A stretch of 50,491 bases of DNA. It comes from Bacteroidota bacterium. GTDB taxonomy: Bacteria; Bacteroidota; JABWAT01. Location: NCBI GenBank assembly GCA_023151185.1, contig JAKLJL010000015.1, positions 1 through 50,491 on the forward strand, in the 5' to 3' direction. How positions within the stretch are numbered: position 1 is the stretch's first letter; each line of letters opens with the position of its first letter. Shown here in pieces: positions 16,445 to 26,159 of this stretch. The translations under genes were made by a program, and so were the position numbers. The notes below the pieces were generated by a model. That model searched no databases. It was not told where the DNA came from and saw nothing but the letters and a program-made list of their open reading frames with translations.

Positions 16445-18820
16445 ATGAAATACCAAAACATCCGCGAAGAGGAACTTAAAAACAAAATAGCCAAGGATTA
16501 TTTCTGGCTATATGATTGTACCAAAATCATTGGGAATGTTGACTTTTGTGTCTGTTTTCACCAAAGCCAACCCGAGTTGTTTGAACGGGAGTTCTTACTT
16601 TGGGCAGAGGCAAAAACCGGCTCTTCGGATATTTATAAATCGATTGTTCAGCTAATCCTGACAATTGGAAAAGCCAGAACCTTTGATAAATTCTTACCAC
16701 CTGCGATGCTGGGTGCTTTTGATTTTGAAAAAATTGCGTTTATTCACTACAACGATATTCACGAAGTCTTTTACCAAAACGACTTTAACTGGAATGTTAC
16801 TCCGTCGGACCATGATTCGAAAGAATTTAAACTGCTACTTGAAAAAGTAAAGAAAATGATAGACAGCAAAGCTCTGCTCTTTACCTATCTTAGAGATGAC
16901 AGGGAACTGACGTCATTTATCAAAAAGAATTTTGTTGTGGGAAAGTTCGGGCTGACCAAAACCCGGATTGACAAAAACAATTTTATGGTCATTTACAACA
17001 AATGGCTCCAGATCGTGAAACCCACCATCGCAGTAAATTGGGATGCAGCCAAAAGAAACGGAATAATTGACGGCGACTTTTATCTGGCAGATCTGCTGTC
17101 CCATGAAAATACTACTCTAAAGGAAAAATTGTTCGTTTTGCTCCATCTCGACCATTATGAACTGGACCGCCGGATTGACGAGGCGGGAATGTTCAGCAGT
17201 AAGAGAACCGATTTTAAGGACGGGCAGGTTGCCCATACTCAATTCTGGAATAAATATGAACGGCCACCGAAAGAGGAGTATTGGGATTATATCGTCGAAC
17301 GCCGTGATTTATTGGTTCCACAGGATGTCAGGGAAAGGAAGGGGAGTTTTTTTACGCCTCAGATTTGGGTGGAACTTTCGCAAAAATACCTGACAGACGT
17401 TTTGGGCGAAGACTGGCAGGATGAGTACACCGTTTGGGACTGCGCGGCTGGTACCGGGAATCTGCTTGCCGGGCTTACCAATAAATACAATATATGGGCC
17501 TCAACCCTGGACCGGCAGGATGTTGAAGTTATGCACGACCGGATTAAAAACGGTGCAAACCTGCTTGACGACCATGTTTTTCAGTTTGATTTTCTGAACG
17601 ATGACTTCAGCAAACTGCCTGCACCCCTGCAGGCTATTATCACTGACCCTAAAAAAAGAAAGAAATTGGTCATTTACATCAATCCGCCTTATAAAAGAGG
17701 ATTGGGTGTCGCGAATACAAATTGGCATATTGCGGAAATGGGTGAAGCAAAGGATGAATTATATATTCAATTTTTGTATAGAATAAAATCAGAAATTAGT
17801 GGATGCAAATTGGGTGTTTTCTCAAAGCTTAAGTTACTTAATGCCCCTGATTTTGAGACTATGAGGCAAGTATTTCAGGTAAAACTCGAAACACTTTTTG
17901 TTATGCCCGCAAATACATTTGATAATGTGAATGGAAAATTTCCGATTGGGTTTCAAATTTATGACTTGGGGAAAAAAGAAGTTTTTAATTCTATTAACTC
18001 AGATGTTTATGATGAAGATAGAAACTTCATCGGAACAAAATTATTTTCAACTTACAACAATTCTGTTTTTCTAAATAAATGGCTCGGTACATATAAGGAC
18101 AATTCACATCCGATCGGTAAACTAATTTACAATAGCAATGATTTTCAACACCAAAATAGAATCAGGATTACGAATTTTGAAACAATAGTTTTAGGTGGTG
18201 ATGGGAAATTTAAGATTACAAAATCAAATTTATTGGTTGCTTGTGTCTACTTAACAATCCGGCATTGTATTGAAGCGACCTGGTTAAATGACCGAGACCA
18301 ATTTTTACAACCAAATAAAAATTGGGAGCATGACATGAACTTCCAAAGCAACTGCCTAATTTACTCTTTGTTTCACACTCAAAATAACATTTCAACAAGA
18401 GATTCAACCAACCACTGGATTCCATTCACTGAACAGGAAGTTAACGCCAGAGAAAAGTTTGAAAGCAATTATATGAGCCGGTTTATCTTGGGAAAACTCA
18501 GAAAAGAAGCCCAGGAAGGATTGTTCAGTGAGCAGGAAGAACGGACAGCACCGCTTGTCTTTTCACCGGAAGCAACAGCCGTTCTCGATTCGGGCAGGGA
18601 ATTGTGGAAATATTACCATCAGCAGCCCAATTGCAACGTCAATGCCTCATTGTATGACATCCGGGAGTATTTTCAGGGAAGAAATGAAACCGGGAAGATG
18701 AATTCAAAAAGCGGAGATGAACAGTATATGTCCCTTATTGGCAATTTAAGGGGAAATCTAAAGCTGCTGGCAGCTAAAATCGAGCCCAAAGTTTACGAAT
18801 ATGGCTTTTTAAGAAAATAA
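16445..18820 (+). CDS. Single-chain restriction-modification enzyme (type IIG-like, N6-adenine methylase)
   Basis: This 791-residue protein combines a nuclease-like N-terminus with an adenine methyltransferase. Residues ~30-75 read DF (33-34), WAEAK with Glu55 and Lys57, and a later Gln69, fitting a PD-(D/E)xK nuclease core. The methylase core has FTPQIWVEL (303-311, motif X-like), DCAAGTGN (332-339, motif I, SAM binding) and INPPY (412-416, motif IV, the amino-methylating signature). A C-terminal target-recognition region follows. It should cut and methylate the same DNA sequence, protecting against incoming DNA. No separate specificity or methylase gene is nearby, so one polypeptide does both. 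The stretch 17700-18420, after the NPPY motif, is markedly more AT-rich than the rest of the gene and of the window. The gene sits alone between tgt and a peptidase operon and ends at a terminator. Similar proteins occur in epsilonproteobacteria. The target site is unknown. Confidence 0.85.
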   Translation: MKYQNIREEELKNKIAKDYFWLYDCTKIIGNVDFCVCFHQSQPELFEREFLLWAEAKTGSSDIYKSIVQLILTIGKARTFDKFLPPAMLGAFDFEKIAFIHYNDIHEVFYQNDFNWNVTPSDHDSKEFKLLLEKVKKMIDSKALLFTYLRDDRELTSFIKKNFVVGKFGLTKTRIDKNNFMVIYNKWLQIVKPTIAVNWDAAKRNGIIDGDFYLADLLSHENTTLKEKLFVLLHLDHYELDRRIDEAGMFSSKRTDFKDGQVAHTQFWNKYERPPKEEYWDYIVERRDLLVPQDVRERKGSFFTPQIWVELSQKYLTDVLGEDWQDEYTVWDCAAGTGNLLAGLTNKYNIWASTLDRQDVEVMHDRIKNGANLLDDHVFQFDFLNDDFSKLPAPLQAIITDPKKRKKLVIYINPPYKRGLGVANTNWHIAEMGEAKDELYIQFLYRIKSEISGCKLGVFSKLKLLNAPDFETMRQVFQVKLETLFVMPANTFDNVNGKFPIGFQIYDLGKKEVFNSINSDVYDEDRNFIGTKLFSTYNNSVFLNKWLGTYKDNSHPIGKLIYNSNDFQHQNRIRITNFETIVLGGDGKFKITKSNLLVACVYLTIRHCIEATWLNDRDQFLQPNKNWEHDMNFQSNCLIYSLFHTQNNISTRDSTNHWIPFTEQEVNAREKFESNYMSRFILGKLRKEAQEGLFSEQEERTAPLVFSPEATAVLDSGRELWKYYHQQPNCNVNASLYDIREYFQGRNETGKMNSKSGDEQYMSLIGNLRGNLKLLAAKIEPKVYEYGFLRK

Positions 18821-18836
18821 ATTTTTCCGGAAAAGG

Positions 18837-18888
18837 AAGCACAACGGTCCCGGCCGGGGACATCTGCCGGAGTTCCGTTGTGCTTTTT
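18837..18888 (+). terminator. Rho-independent terminator after the restriction-modification gene
   Basis: AGCACAACGG (18838-18847) pairs with CCGTTGTGCT (18875-18884), with a long internally structured loop, followed by a short T-run (TTTT). It lies between convergent genes. Confidence 0.7.
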
Positions 18889-18895
18889 GGTGGGT

Positions 18896-20332
18896 TTACA
18901 GGTTGGGTACAGGTCCCAGAACATCATCCACGGTCAGAATCTGGATTTCCCCCAGATTCAATCCACGGAGTCCCGCTTCAATTTTTGCCCGGTCACCAAC
19001 TACCACTAAGGTGAGATTTTCCGGCCGGATGTAGGTTTTGGCAGCCTGGATAGCCTGATCGCGGGTAACCCCCAGAATTTTACCGGTGTACGTGTTGAAA
19101 TACTCACCCGGCAGGTTGTAAAAGACCTGATTTCCGATCTGATCGGCCACACTCTGAACATCTGCAAAGTCCGACGGGAAACTTAAGGCCACATAATTCC
19201 GGGCCCGGGTCATATCCTCTTCCCTGATGACCTGGATTCCGGTCAGCTCTTTCATAAACTGAAAGACTGCCGAATCGGTCACTTCGGTCTGTACCGCCGA
19301 GCCAGCCAGGAAAGCCCCCGTGTTTTTCATCAGTCCGAACCGTGAATTTGCCCCGTAAGCATAGCCATGTTCTTCCCGAATGTTCTGGTTCAGGCGGCTG
19401 GTGAAGGATCCGCCCAGAATCGTGTTCACCACGGTCAGGGTATAATAATCGGGTGTCATCCGGTTGACGCCGGGGTGCCCGATTCTGAGTTCAGTCTGGG
19501 CGGCACCCGGTTTATCAACCAGAATGATTTTGCGGGGTTTAAAAACCGGCACTTCAAGCTTAGGAGTTGCCAGTGCCCTGCCCGGTTTCAGTTTCCCGAA
19601 GGCGGCCTCCAGACGGGTCTTCAGATCCTTCGGGTCAAGCGCACCTGCCACGATCAGTGTTACATTTCCGGTGGTAAAAATTTTACCATGAAAGGCTTTC
19701 AGGTTACCGGTTGTGAAGCTTTTAAGGGTTGCTTCCGTACCGGCTGATGGCCTTCCCAGCGGATGGTTTTTTCCGAAGATCTGCTGGTTAAACGCCTGGG
19801 AGGCAATAACACGGGCTTCATCATGCTGCTGGCCGAGGGCAACCAGTTTGGAAGTCCGGGCCCGGTTCAGTTCATCTTCAGAAAATGCCGGGTAGAGTAC
19901 CACATCCCTCATCAGGTCCAGGGCAGCCGTCAGCCGGCTGACAGGTGCAAACAGGTTAACTCCCATTTGTTCCTGGCCTGACCAGGAGTCCAGCCGGATT
20001 CCCAGATAATCAATTTCGTCGGCAAGTTCAAGGGCTGTCCGTTTTCCTGCTCCTTCGGTCATCAGATCAGCGGTCAAAGAAGCAAGTCCGAGTTCAGAAT
20101 CCGCTTCAAAAATGGATCCGCCGTTGGCAATCAGGTTAATCTGAACCAGGGGAACCTGATCCTTTTTTACAAAATGGACTTTAATTCCGTTCGACAGAGT
20201 AAAAGATTCGGCAGCCGGTAACTTCAGCGGGTCGATTGGTCCCGGATCGGGTGCTTTCGACCGGTCGGGTGCCTGAGCAAAAGCGGTCAGGGAAAGAACG
20301 GATAGGGTAGTCAGAAATATCTGTCGTTTCAT
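18896..20332 (-). CDS. M16 peptidase-like protein, non-catalytic partner subunit
   Basis: A 478-residue exported protein with signal peptide MKRQIFLTTLSVLSLTAFAQ. It has the M16 (pitrilysin/insulinase) fold: FTLSNGIKVHFVKKDQVPLV opens the first domain and NTILGGSFTSRLNQNIREEHGYAYG marks the second. The HxxEH zinc motif is absent; the corresponding region reads LGLASLTADLMTEGAGKR. In two-chain M16B enzymes one subunit carries zinc and the other supplies the glycine-rich loop and the R/Y substrate pair, and this gene fits the second type. Its ATG overlaps the stop of the catalytic subunit by four bases. Substrate: probably short exported peptides, by family inference. Confidence 0.9.
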   Translation of the reverse strand: MKRQIFLTTLSVLSLTAFAQAPDRSKAPDPGPIDPLKLPAAESFTLSNGIKVHFVKKDQVPLVQINLIANGGSIFEADSELGLASLTADLMTEGAGKRTALELADEIDYLGIRLDSWSGQEQMGVNLFAPVSRLTAALDLMRDVVLYPAFSEDELNRARTSKLVALGQQHDEARVIASQAFNQQIFGKNHPLGRPSAGTEATLKSFTTGNLKAFHGKIFTTGNVTLIVAGALDPKDLKTRLEAAFGKLKPGRALATPKLEVPVFKPRKIILVDKPGAAQTELRIGHPGVNRMTPDYYTLTVVNTILGGSFTSRLNQNIREEHGYAYGANSRFGLMKNTGAFLAGSAVQTEVTDSAVFQFMKELTGIQVIREEDMTRARNYVALSFPSDFADVQSVADQIGNQVFYNLPGEYFNTYTGKILGVTRDQAIQAAKTYIRPENLTLVVVGDRAKIEAGLRGLNLGEIQILTVDDVLGPVPNL

Positions 20333-21690
20333 GGTTTCACCTCAGCAGGTTTCACGGCAAGATGGGTCGATCCTTTGGGAACGAAACTCAGCATCAGGCG
20401 TTTGTTTAAGTCAAGATAGGTGGCAGTAACCGACGAAATATCGCCGGTATCAACAGCCCGGTACCGGGCCAGGTCTTCATTCGCCCAGTCTGGATTTCCG
20501 GTAAACCGGAAGTAGTTGTTCATCAGGTCGGCCTTGGCTTCAATCGATTGAAACTGACTCAGAAAGTTCATTTCATACTGGTTTACCACCCGCTGAAGTT
20601 CCCGTTGTGACGGGGGTGTTGCCTTCAGCCGGGCTATTTCTTCATCAATGACGGTCCGGATCTGATCCAGACCAACGCCTGGCCGGGCGGTGGAAATAAG
20701 TATCAGTTGTGAGCCTAAAGCCCCCGAGTTCTGAAAAGCAGCAACATCCTGGGCAATCTGCAGGTCATAAACCAGCCGCTTGTACAGGCGGGAATTTTTT
20801 CCGCCGGCAAGAATCTGGGCAGTGATATCCATTTCAGCATCGCCGGGTGAATAAGACCGGGGTGATCTGAAGGCCATATACAGCCGGGGTAATTGAACAT
20901 TGTCTTCGACTGTGACGGTTTTGACACCGTTCAGCTCAAATTCTGGGGCATCCGGGCGGGTAACAGACTCTCCGGCCGGAACGTCCCGGAACCAGTTTTC
21001 AGCCAGTTTTCTCGCCTCTTCAGTTTTAATTGCCCCCGAAATCACAAGTGCTGCATTGTTCGGACGGTAATACTTCTTGAAAAATTCAACCACATCGTCA
21101 TAGGAAGCCGCCGTTAAATCTTCCATATAGCCGATAACCGGCCAGTTGTAAGGGTGGTTTTTCGGATAGAATTCGGTGGCCAGATACTGCCAGGCAAGTC
21201 CGTAAGGGCGGTTTTCATACGATTGCCGGCGTTCATTTTTCACCACATCCCGCTGGCCGTCAACCTTGCCGGGAGACATGGCTTTCAGCAGATGCCCCAT
21301 CCGGTCTGATTCCAGAAACAAGGCCAGGCTGACAGCGTTTGAGGGGACGGTTTCGTAATAATTCGTCCGGTCATTTGATGTTGAGCCGTTGTTGCTTCCG
21401 CCGGCTCCTTCGAGCAGGTTGTCGAAGTCGCCTTCTTTTACGTTGCCGGATCCTTCAAACATGATGTGTTCAAACAGGTGGGCAAATCCGGTTCTGCCGG
21501 ACTTTTCATACGAAGATCCGACATGATACCAAACATTGACGGCAACCATCGGGGTCGAAAAATCTTCATGGACAATGACCGTAAGTCCATTGTCGAGGGT
21601 GAACCGGGTAAAAGGCAGGGCCAGCCTGCTGTCCTGTGCCATCGCCGGAAAGGCAGCTGTCAGAAGCAGGGGAATGAGCAGTCGTTTCAT
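20329..21690 (-). CDS. M16 zinc peptidase, catalytic subunit
   Basis: A 453-residue exported protein with signal peptide MKRLLIPLLLTAAFPAMAQ. It carries the inverted zinc motif HLFEH in GFAHLFEHIMFEGSGN and a downstream glutamate in the helix FLESDRMGHLL region, as in pitrilysin-family enzymes. The second domain has AQILAGGKNSRLYKRLVYD. It should hydrolyse peptides in the periplasm, paired with the following gene. It lies 26 bases after the S9 peptidase gene, and the three genes form a peptidase operon. Confidence 0.92.
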   Translation of the reverse strand: MKRLLIPLLLTAAFPAMAQDSRLALPFTRFTLDNGLTVIVHEDFSTPMVAVNVWYHVGSSYEKSGRTGFAHLFEHIMFEGSGNVKEGDFDNLLEGAGGSNNGSTSNDRTNYYETVPSNAVSLALFLESDRMGHLLKAMSPGKVDGQRDVVKNERRQSYENRPYGLAWQYLATEFYPKNHPYNWPVIGYMEDLTAASYDDVVEFFKKYYRPNNAALVISGAIKTEEARKLAENWFRDVPAGESVTRPDAPEFELNGVKTVTVEDNVQLPRLYMAFRSPRSYSPGDAEMDITAQILAGGKNSRLYKRLVYDLQIAQDVAAFQNSGALGSQLILISTARPGVGLDQIRTVIDEEIARLKATPPSQRELQRVVNQYEMNFLSQFQSIEAKADLMNNYFRFTGNPDWANEDLARYRAVDTGDISSVTATYLDLNKRLMLSFVPKGSTHLAVKPAEVKP

Positions 21691-21716
21691 TGGTTTTCCT
21701 GTGTTGGTGATAAAAG

Positions 21717-23603
21717 TCAGTTTCCGGCTTTCAGATGTTTATCCAGAAAGGTCAGAATGGCTTCATAGCCCTTTTCCTGGTTTTCCTTCTTGATAAACCC
21801 GTGGCCTTCATCGTCAAAAACAATATAGTCGACCGGAACGCCGTTTTTCTTTGCAGCAGCCACAATTTCGTCCGACTCAATCCGCAGTACCCGGGGGTCA
21901 TTGGCACCCTGCAGAACCATGAGGGGTTTCCGGATGTTCTGGGCATGGAACAGAGGTGAGATACTTTTCAGATAGGCTTCATCCTTCAGGCTCCCCATTT
22001 CCTGTTCCCAGGCTTTCCGGTAAGATTCCCAGTAAGCAGGGGTATTGGTCAGAGTCCGGTGCCAGTTCGAAACACCGAATAAATTGACTCCGGCAGAAAA
22101 GGCCTCCGGGTGAAAGGTCAGGGCTGCCAGAACCATAAATCCGCCGTAACTGCCCCCGATGATTCCGATCCGGGACGAGTCAATCCAGCCGGTGGCGGCC
22201 AGCAGAGATTTGGACGCAATACAGTCTTTCAGGTCTCCGTTTCCGTGATCCCGGTCATCCAAAGCAAAAAAGGTTTTTCCGTAACCGCTGCTGCCCCGGT
22301 TATTGATGGCAAAAATGGCATACCCATGATTGACGAGATATTGAATCAGGGCCGAATATCCCAGCCGTGACTGACCGCCGGGTCCGCCGTGAACCCAGAC
22401 CAGAGCCGGTACTTTGGCGGTTTCTGAAGCTTTTACCGGTTTATACAGAATGCCCGGAATTTCGAGACTGTCGAAGGACCTGAACCGGACCACTTCGCCT
22501 TCCACCAGATCCTGTGGCTGGATTGCCGGTGACAGGGACCGGGTCAATTGCTTCGGGTTTCCTCCCTTAAGGTCATAAACAAACAGATCGCCGGGGTTTT
22601 TACTTCCGCTGGCATAAAAGGCCATTTTCGTTTCATCTCCCGAAAAAACAGCTTTTTTAATTTCGGCGTTATCCAGTTTGGGAAGGGTTGTCTGGAGCAT
22701 CGTGGCAGTTTCGTAAATCTTAACCTCGGTCCGGGCATCCCGGTTGGTGCCGGTTACGAGGTACTTGCCCTTTTTTGAAAAATAGGCGTATTCCACATCC
22801 CAGTTGGTTTTTTCTACGGTTTTAATGACTCCTGTTTCCAGATTTTGGCGGACGAGGTACAGAAATTCATCGTTTTCGTTTGTCAGATAGTACAGTTCCC
22901 GGCTGTCGGGTGAAAAGGACTGGGGGAAATTCGAGACCTTGCCGGAATGCGGTGTCAGATTGCGGGTGGCTCCGGTCCGGGTGTCGTAAAGGTAAATGTA
23001 GGTATCCGAGGTGCCTTCACTTTTCATTAATGCCATATACCGTTTATCCGGAGACACAGCCTCGACTTCCAGGCCGGCGGTATTTTTATAAACGAGTCTG
23101 GGCTGATAAGTCCGGATGTCATATTCGTAAACGTCAAAATACCGGGCATCCCGCTGGTTCGTTCCGGCAAAAAAGGAGTGGTCATCCGCCGAGAAGCCAA
23201 TGAAATACGCCTTAACCTGATCGCCAGGGGTGATGTCTTTCAGTGAGGAGTCGGTTTCCCTCACATAAAGATGGGTCAGTTCATTGCCGCCTTTATCTGT
23301 TAGAAGAAGAATCCGTTCATCATTGGGGAAGTAGGAAATGGCAAAAAAGGCATCTCCGGTCGAAGCTGTCAGCGGAACCGGATTGCCCCCCGAAACGGGG
23401 AGGGCGGCAGCATTATAAATCCCGGACTGATCCGTGCTGACCAGAATCCGGCTGTTGTCAGGAGAAAAGGAAGCCCCTTTAAAATTACCGGTTGCCAGAA
23501 ACTCCCGGATGGAATAGGTTTTAAATTCAGTCTCTGGTTGTTTTCCCGTGCAGGAGGCAAGAAGCACTCCTGAAACGAGCAGAAAAATGGGCCCCGGCTT
23601 CAT
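21717..23603 (-). CDS. S9 family (prolyl oligopeptidase-like) lipoprotein peptidase
   Basis: I take the ATG at 23603, giving MKPGPIFLLVSGVLLASC, a lipoprotein signal with Cys18 as the lipidated residue; a longer in-frame start would spoil it. The 628-residue protein has an N-terminal beta-propeller of repeated strand motifs (FSPDNSRILVSTDQSG, VSPDKRYMALMKS, FSPDSRELYYLTN). The C-terminal alpha/beta-hydrolase domain carries GGSYGGFM (nucleophile), GANDPRV (aspartate) and DEGHGFIKKEN (histidine). It should cleave short peptides, perhaps releasing dipeptides, at the periplasmic face. The catalytic triad is complete. It is the first gene of the peptidase operon and is divergent from the MacA-like gene. 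Confidence 0.92.
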   Translation of the reverse strand: MKPGPIFLLVSGVLLASCTGKQPETEFKTYSIREFLATGNFKGASFSPDNSRILVSTDQSGIYNAAALPVSGGNPVPLTASTGDAFFAISYFPNDERILLLTDKGGNELTHLYVRETDSSLKDITPGDQVKAYFIGFSADDHSFFAGTNQRDARYFDVYEYDIRTYQPRLVYKNTAGLEVEAVSPDKRYMALMKSEGTSDTYIYLYDTRTGATRNLTPHSGKVSNFPQSFSPDSRELYYLTNENDEFLYLVRQNLETGVIKTVEKTNWDVEYAYFSKKGKYLVTGTNRDARTEVKIYETATMLQTTLPKLDNAEIKKAVFSGDETKMAFYASGSKNPGDLFVYDLKGGNPKQLTRSLSPAIQPQDLVEGEVVRFRSFDSLEIPGILYKPVKASETAKVPALVWVHGGPGGQSRLGYSALIQYLVNHGYAIFAINNRGSSGYGKTFFALDDRDHGNGDLKDCIASKSLLAATGWIDSSRIGIIGGSYGGFMVLAALTFHPEAFSAGVNLFGVSNWHRTLTNTPAYWESYRKAWEQEMGSLKDEAYLKSISPLFHAQNIRKPLMVLQGANDPRVLRIESDEIVAAAKKNGVPVDYIVFDDEGHGFIKKENQEKGYEAILTFLDKHLKAGN

Positions 23604-23778
23604 GCCTGCCTCCCTGCAAAAGTTGTTCAAGAAAAGGGATGTAATTATACGGAAGGTTCCTGCTTTGTTTCAAAAAAAACGGAAATATGAAGAAAATAAT
23701 CCGTTCGGAATCAGAAACATAACTTTTTTCATGCCGTAAACGCCCGTCAGTGCAACAAACTGCAAGCGGAAAGAACCC

Positions 23779-24879
23779 ATGACAATGAAAAAGAAGCTCA
23801 TCCTCTCCACCCTCGCCGTTGTTATTTTAGGCGGCGGAATTTTCCTTTACCTATCCGGTTCCAGCCCGAAAGATGAAAATCAGGTTCCGGAGGTCTCTGT
23901 TCAGAAACTGACGATTGTGGACAAGGTCCTGGCAGTCGGCAACATCCAGCCGCTTCAGGAAATCCAGGTAAAATCCAAAGTTTCGGGTATTGTTTCCCGG
24001 ATCTTCAATGATGCCGGTGCCTACGTCAGAAAGGGAGATCCCCTCATCGAAATCAAACCTGACCCAACCCCGACTGAACTTGCCGAGGCCACCCGCCAGG
24101 TCGATATGGAAAAGAACAGTTTCGATACGGTCGAAAAAGAAAAAGCCCGCCAGGAATCCATGATGAACAAAGGGCTGATCTCCAGCAAGGAATATGAAAC
24201 GATTCAGCAGGAATTTACTGCAGCACGCCTGAGACTCGAAAGTGCACAGGATAAACTGACGTTGCTGAAGCAGGGGAAAGTGTCCATCAAAAACACCGAA
24301 TTTTCTTCCATCATCCGGTCCGAGATTGACGGGTATGTTCTGGAAAAAATGGTGAACATCGGCGACCCGGTGGTGCCATCGACCTCTTTTCAGCCGGGCC
24401 AGCCGGTGATGACCCTCGCCGACATGAATTCCCTGATTTTTAAGGGAACCGTCGACGAAATCAACATCGGGCGGATTCAGGTCGGGATGCCGGTTGAACT
24501 AAAAATCGGAGCCCTTCCAAACGATGTGGTCAAAGGCCGTCTGAGCAAAATTGCCCTGAAGGCAGAAAAGAAAGACAATGCCACCAACTTCCCGGTTGAA
24601 GTAACCATTCTGCCCGATCAGAAGGTGACTCTTCGTGCGGGGTATTCTGCCAATGCCGATATCATCATCGCAAAAAAGGAAAATGTCCTTTCTGTTCCTG
24701 AACGGGTTGTGACCTTTGCAAAAGATTCCACCTTCGTCATGGTCCTGGATACGACCACAAAAGTTAAATCCAGAAAACTGATTAAGACCGGGCTCAGTGA
24801 TGCTATCAATATTGAGGTGGTCGACGGACTTAAGGAAAATGAAAAAGTTCTCGAGCCCGAACTGAAAACGATCAAATAA
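23779..24879 (+). CDS. MacA-like periplasmic adaptor (HlyD/MFP family)
   Basis: A 366-residue membrane-fusion protein with one N-terminal membrane anchor (LILSTLAVVILGGGIFLYL). After it come a lipoyl-like half (SKVSGIVSRIFNDAGAYVRKGD, ~75-95), a coiled-coil hairpin of ~70 residues rich in Glu, Lys and Gln (~95-170), and beta-barrel and membrane-proximal domains. It should bridge an inner-membrane transporter to an outer-membrane channel. It lies 40 bases before the first permease, so the three genes form one export system. ATG 23779 is preferred for its purine-rich site; a second ATG two codons later is also possible. Confidence 0.88.
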   Translation: MTMKKKLILSTLAVVILGGGIFLYLSGSSPKDENQVPEVSVQKLTIVDKVLAVGNIQPLQEIQVKSKVSGIVSRIFNDAGAYVRKGDPLIEIKPDPTPTELAEATRQVDMEKNSFDTVEKEKARQESMMNKGLISSKEYETIQQEFTAARLRLESAQDKLTLLKQGKVSIKNTEFSSIIRSEIDGYVLEKMVNIGDPVVPSTSFQPGQPVMTLADMNSLIFKGTVDEINIGRIQVGMPVELKIGALPNDVVKGRLSKIALKAEKKDNATNFPVEVTILPDQKVTLRAGYSANADIIIAKKENVLSVPERVVTFAKDSTFVMVLDTTTKVKSRKLIKTGLSDAINIEVVDGLKENEKVLEPELKTIK

Positions 24880-24919
24880 AGCAAAAGCATCTAATCAAGT
24901 TAAACTTATTGGCAACCTT

Positions 24920-26146
24920 ATGCTGACCTGGATCAATGAATTTCTGCAGGATATGCGGGCCCAGAAACTCCGGACGACCCTGACTCTGTTCGGGATCATC
25001 TGGGGAACAATTGCCATTGTGGTTTTGTTGGCAGTTGGTGAAGGGTTTAAAAACCAGACCGTGAAAAACATGCATGGAATGGGAACCAAGGTTGCGGTTA
25101 TTTTCGGCGGAGCAACGACTAAGCCTTTTGGCGGATTCGGGATCGGCCGGGGCATTCCGCTTGAAGAACTGGATGCTGGCCTGATGGAACAGAGAATACA
25201 GGGAATTGATGAAGCCACTATCGAATATTCCTCTGACTATCTGATCACCAGCTACCGCAATAATGCCATGACACCCGGGCTGACCGGTGTTGAAGTTCCC
25301 TACTCTGACCTCCGAAATATTTACATCCAGGCCGGCGGCCGGTGGCTGAACCAGCTTGATGTGGAAAAGCAGCGCCGGGTTGCGGTAATTGGCAATAAAG
25401 CCAAAGAAACGTTGTTCGGCCAGGAAGATGCCATCGGGAAAACAGTGTTTGTCGGGAATGCCCCGTTTGTTATAGTGGGCGTCATGCAGGAAAAAACCCA
25501 GAATTCAAATTATGGGACCTGGGATGCTGACCGGCTGTTTATTCCCTATACCACCTACAAATCCATGCTTCCGGGCCAACGGGTTAATGTGCTGCTTTAC
25601 CGGGTGAAAGATCCGACCCAAAGTGAAGACATCCGGAAGGAAGTCAGGCAGGTTCTGGGCAATCATCACCGGTTTGATCCGGCCGATGAGGGCGCCATTT
25701 TTATCTGGGATACGGTTGAGGCTGACAAATTCTTCTTTTACTTTTTTCTCGGGCTCAATATTTTCTTTGGTGTTCTCGGGATGTTTACTCTGGCCGTTGG
25801 CGGTATCGGGGTTGCCAACATCATGTTTATTGTCGTTCAGGAACGGGTTAAGGAAATCGGAATCCGCCGGGCAATGGGGGCTACACGGACCTCTATCATG
25901 GTCCAGTTTCTGATTGAAACTCTGTTTATTGTCGGGATGGGTGCCCTGATCGGATTCGGTGCCGGAATTCTGCTGCTGAAGGCGGTGACTCTGCTGCCGA
26001 TTCAGGATGCGGTCGGAACGCCGTCTCTTTCACTTGAAGTTGCCCTTATTACCGTTTCTATTCTGATGATCATCGGGTTGGTTGCCGGTATGATGCCGGC
26101 AAGAAAAGCCGCCGGCCTGGATGTTGTCGAATGTCTGAGAACCTGA
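24920..26146 (+). CDS. MacB/FtsX-type ABC permease, copy 1
   Basis: A 408-residue permease with an N-terminal helix at LTLFGIIWGTIAIVVLLAVGEG, a large periplasmic MacB_PCD domain, and three C-terminal FtsX helices (LTRFALAVGGIGVANIMFIVV-like segment with IGIRRAMGA after it). The conserved 'VKEIGIRRAMGA' cytoplasmic loop couples to an ATPase in the family. There is no ATP-binding domain on the chain, unlike E. coli MacB. It probably forms a mechanotransmission-type pump or lipoprotein/peptide exporter with the adaptor before it. The next permease begins 13 bases after. Confidence 0.88.
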   Translation: MLTWINEFLQDMRAQKLRTTLTLFGIIWGTIAIVVLLAVGEGFKNQTVKNMHGMGTKVAVIFGGATTKPFGGFGIGRGIPLEELDAGLMEQRIQGIDEATIEYSSDYLITSYRNNAMTPGLTGVEVPYSDLRNIYIQAGGRWLNQLDVEKQRRVAVIGNKAKETLFGQEDAIGKTVFVGNAPFVIVGVMQEKTQNSNYGTWDADRLFIPYTTYKSMLPGQRVNVLLYRVKDPTQSEDIRKEVRQVLGNHHRFDPADEGAIFIWDTVEADKFFFYFFLGLNIFFGVLGMFTLAVGGIGVANIMFIVVQERVKEIGIRRAMGATRTSIMVQFLIETLFIVGMGALIGFGAGILLLKAVTLLPIQDAVGTPSLSLEVALITVSILMIIGLVAGMMPARKAAGLDVVECLRT

Positions 26147-26159
26147 AAGGACCCGGTTC

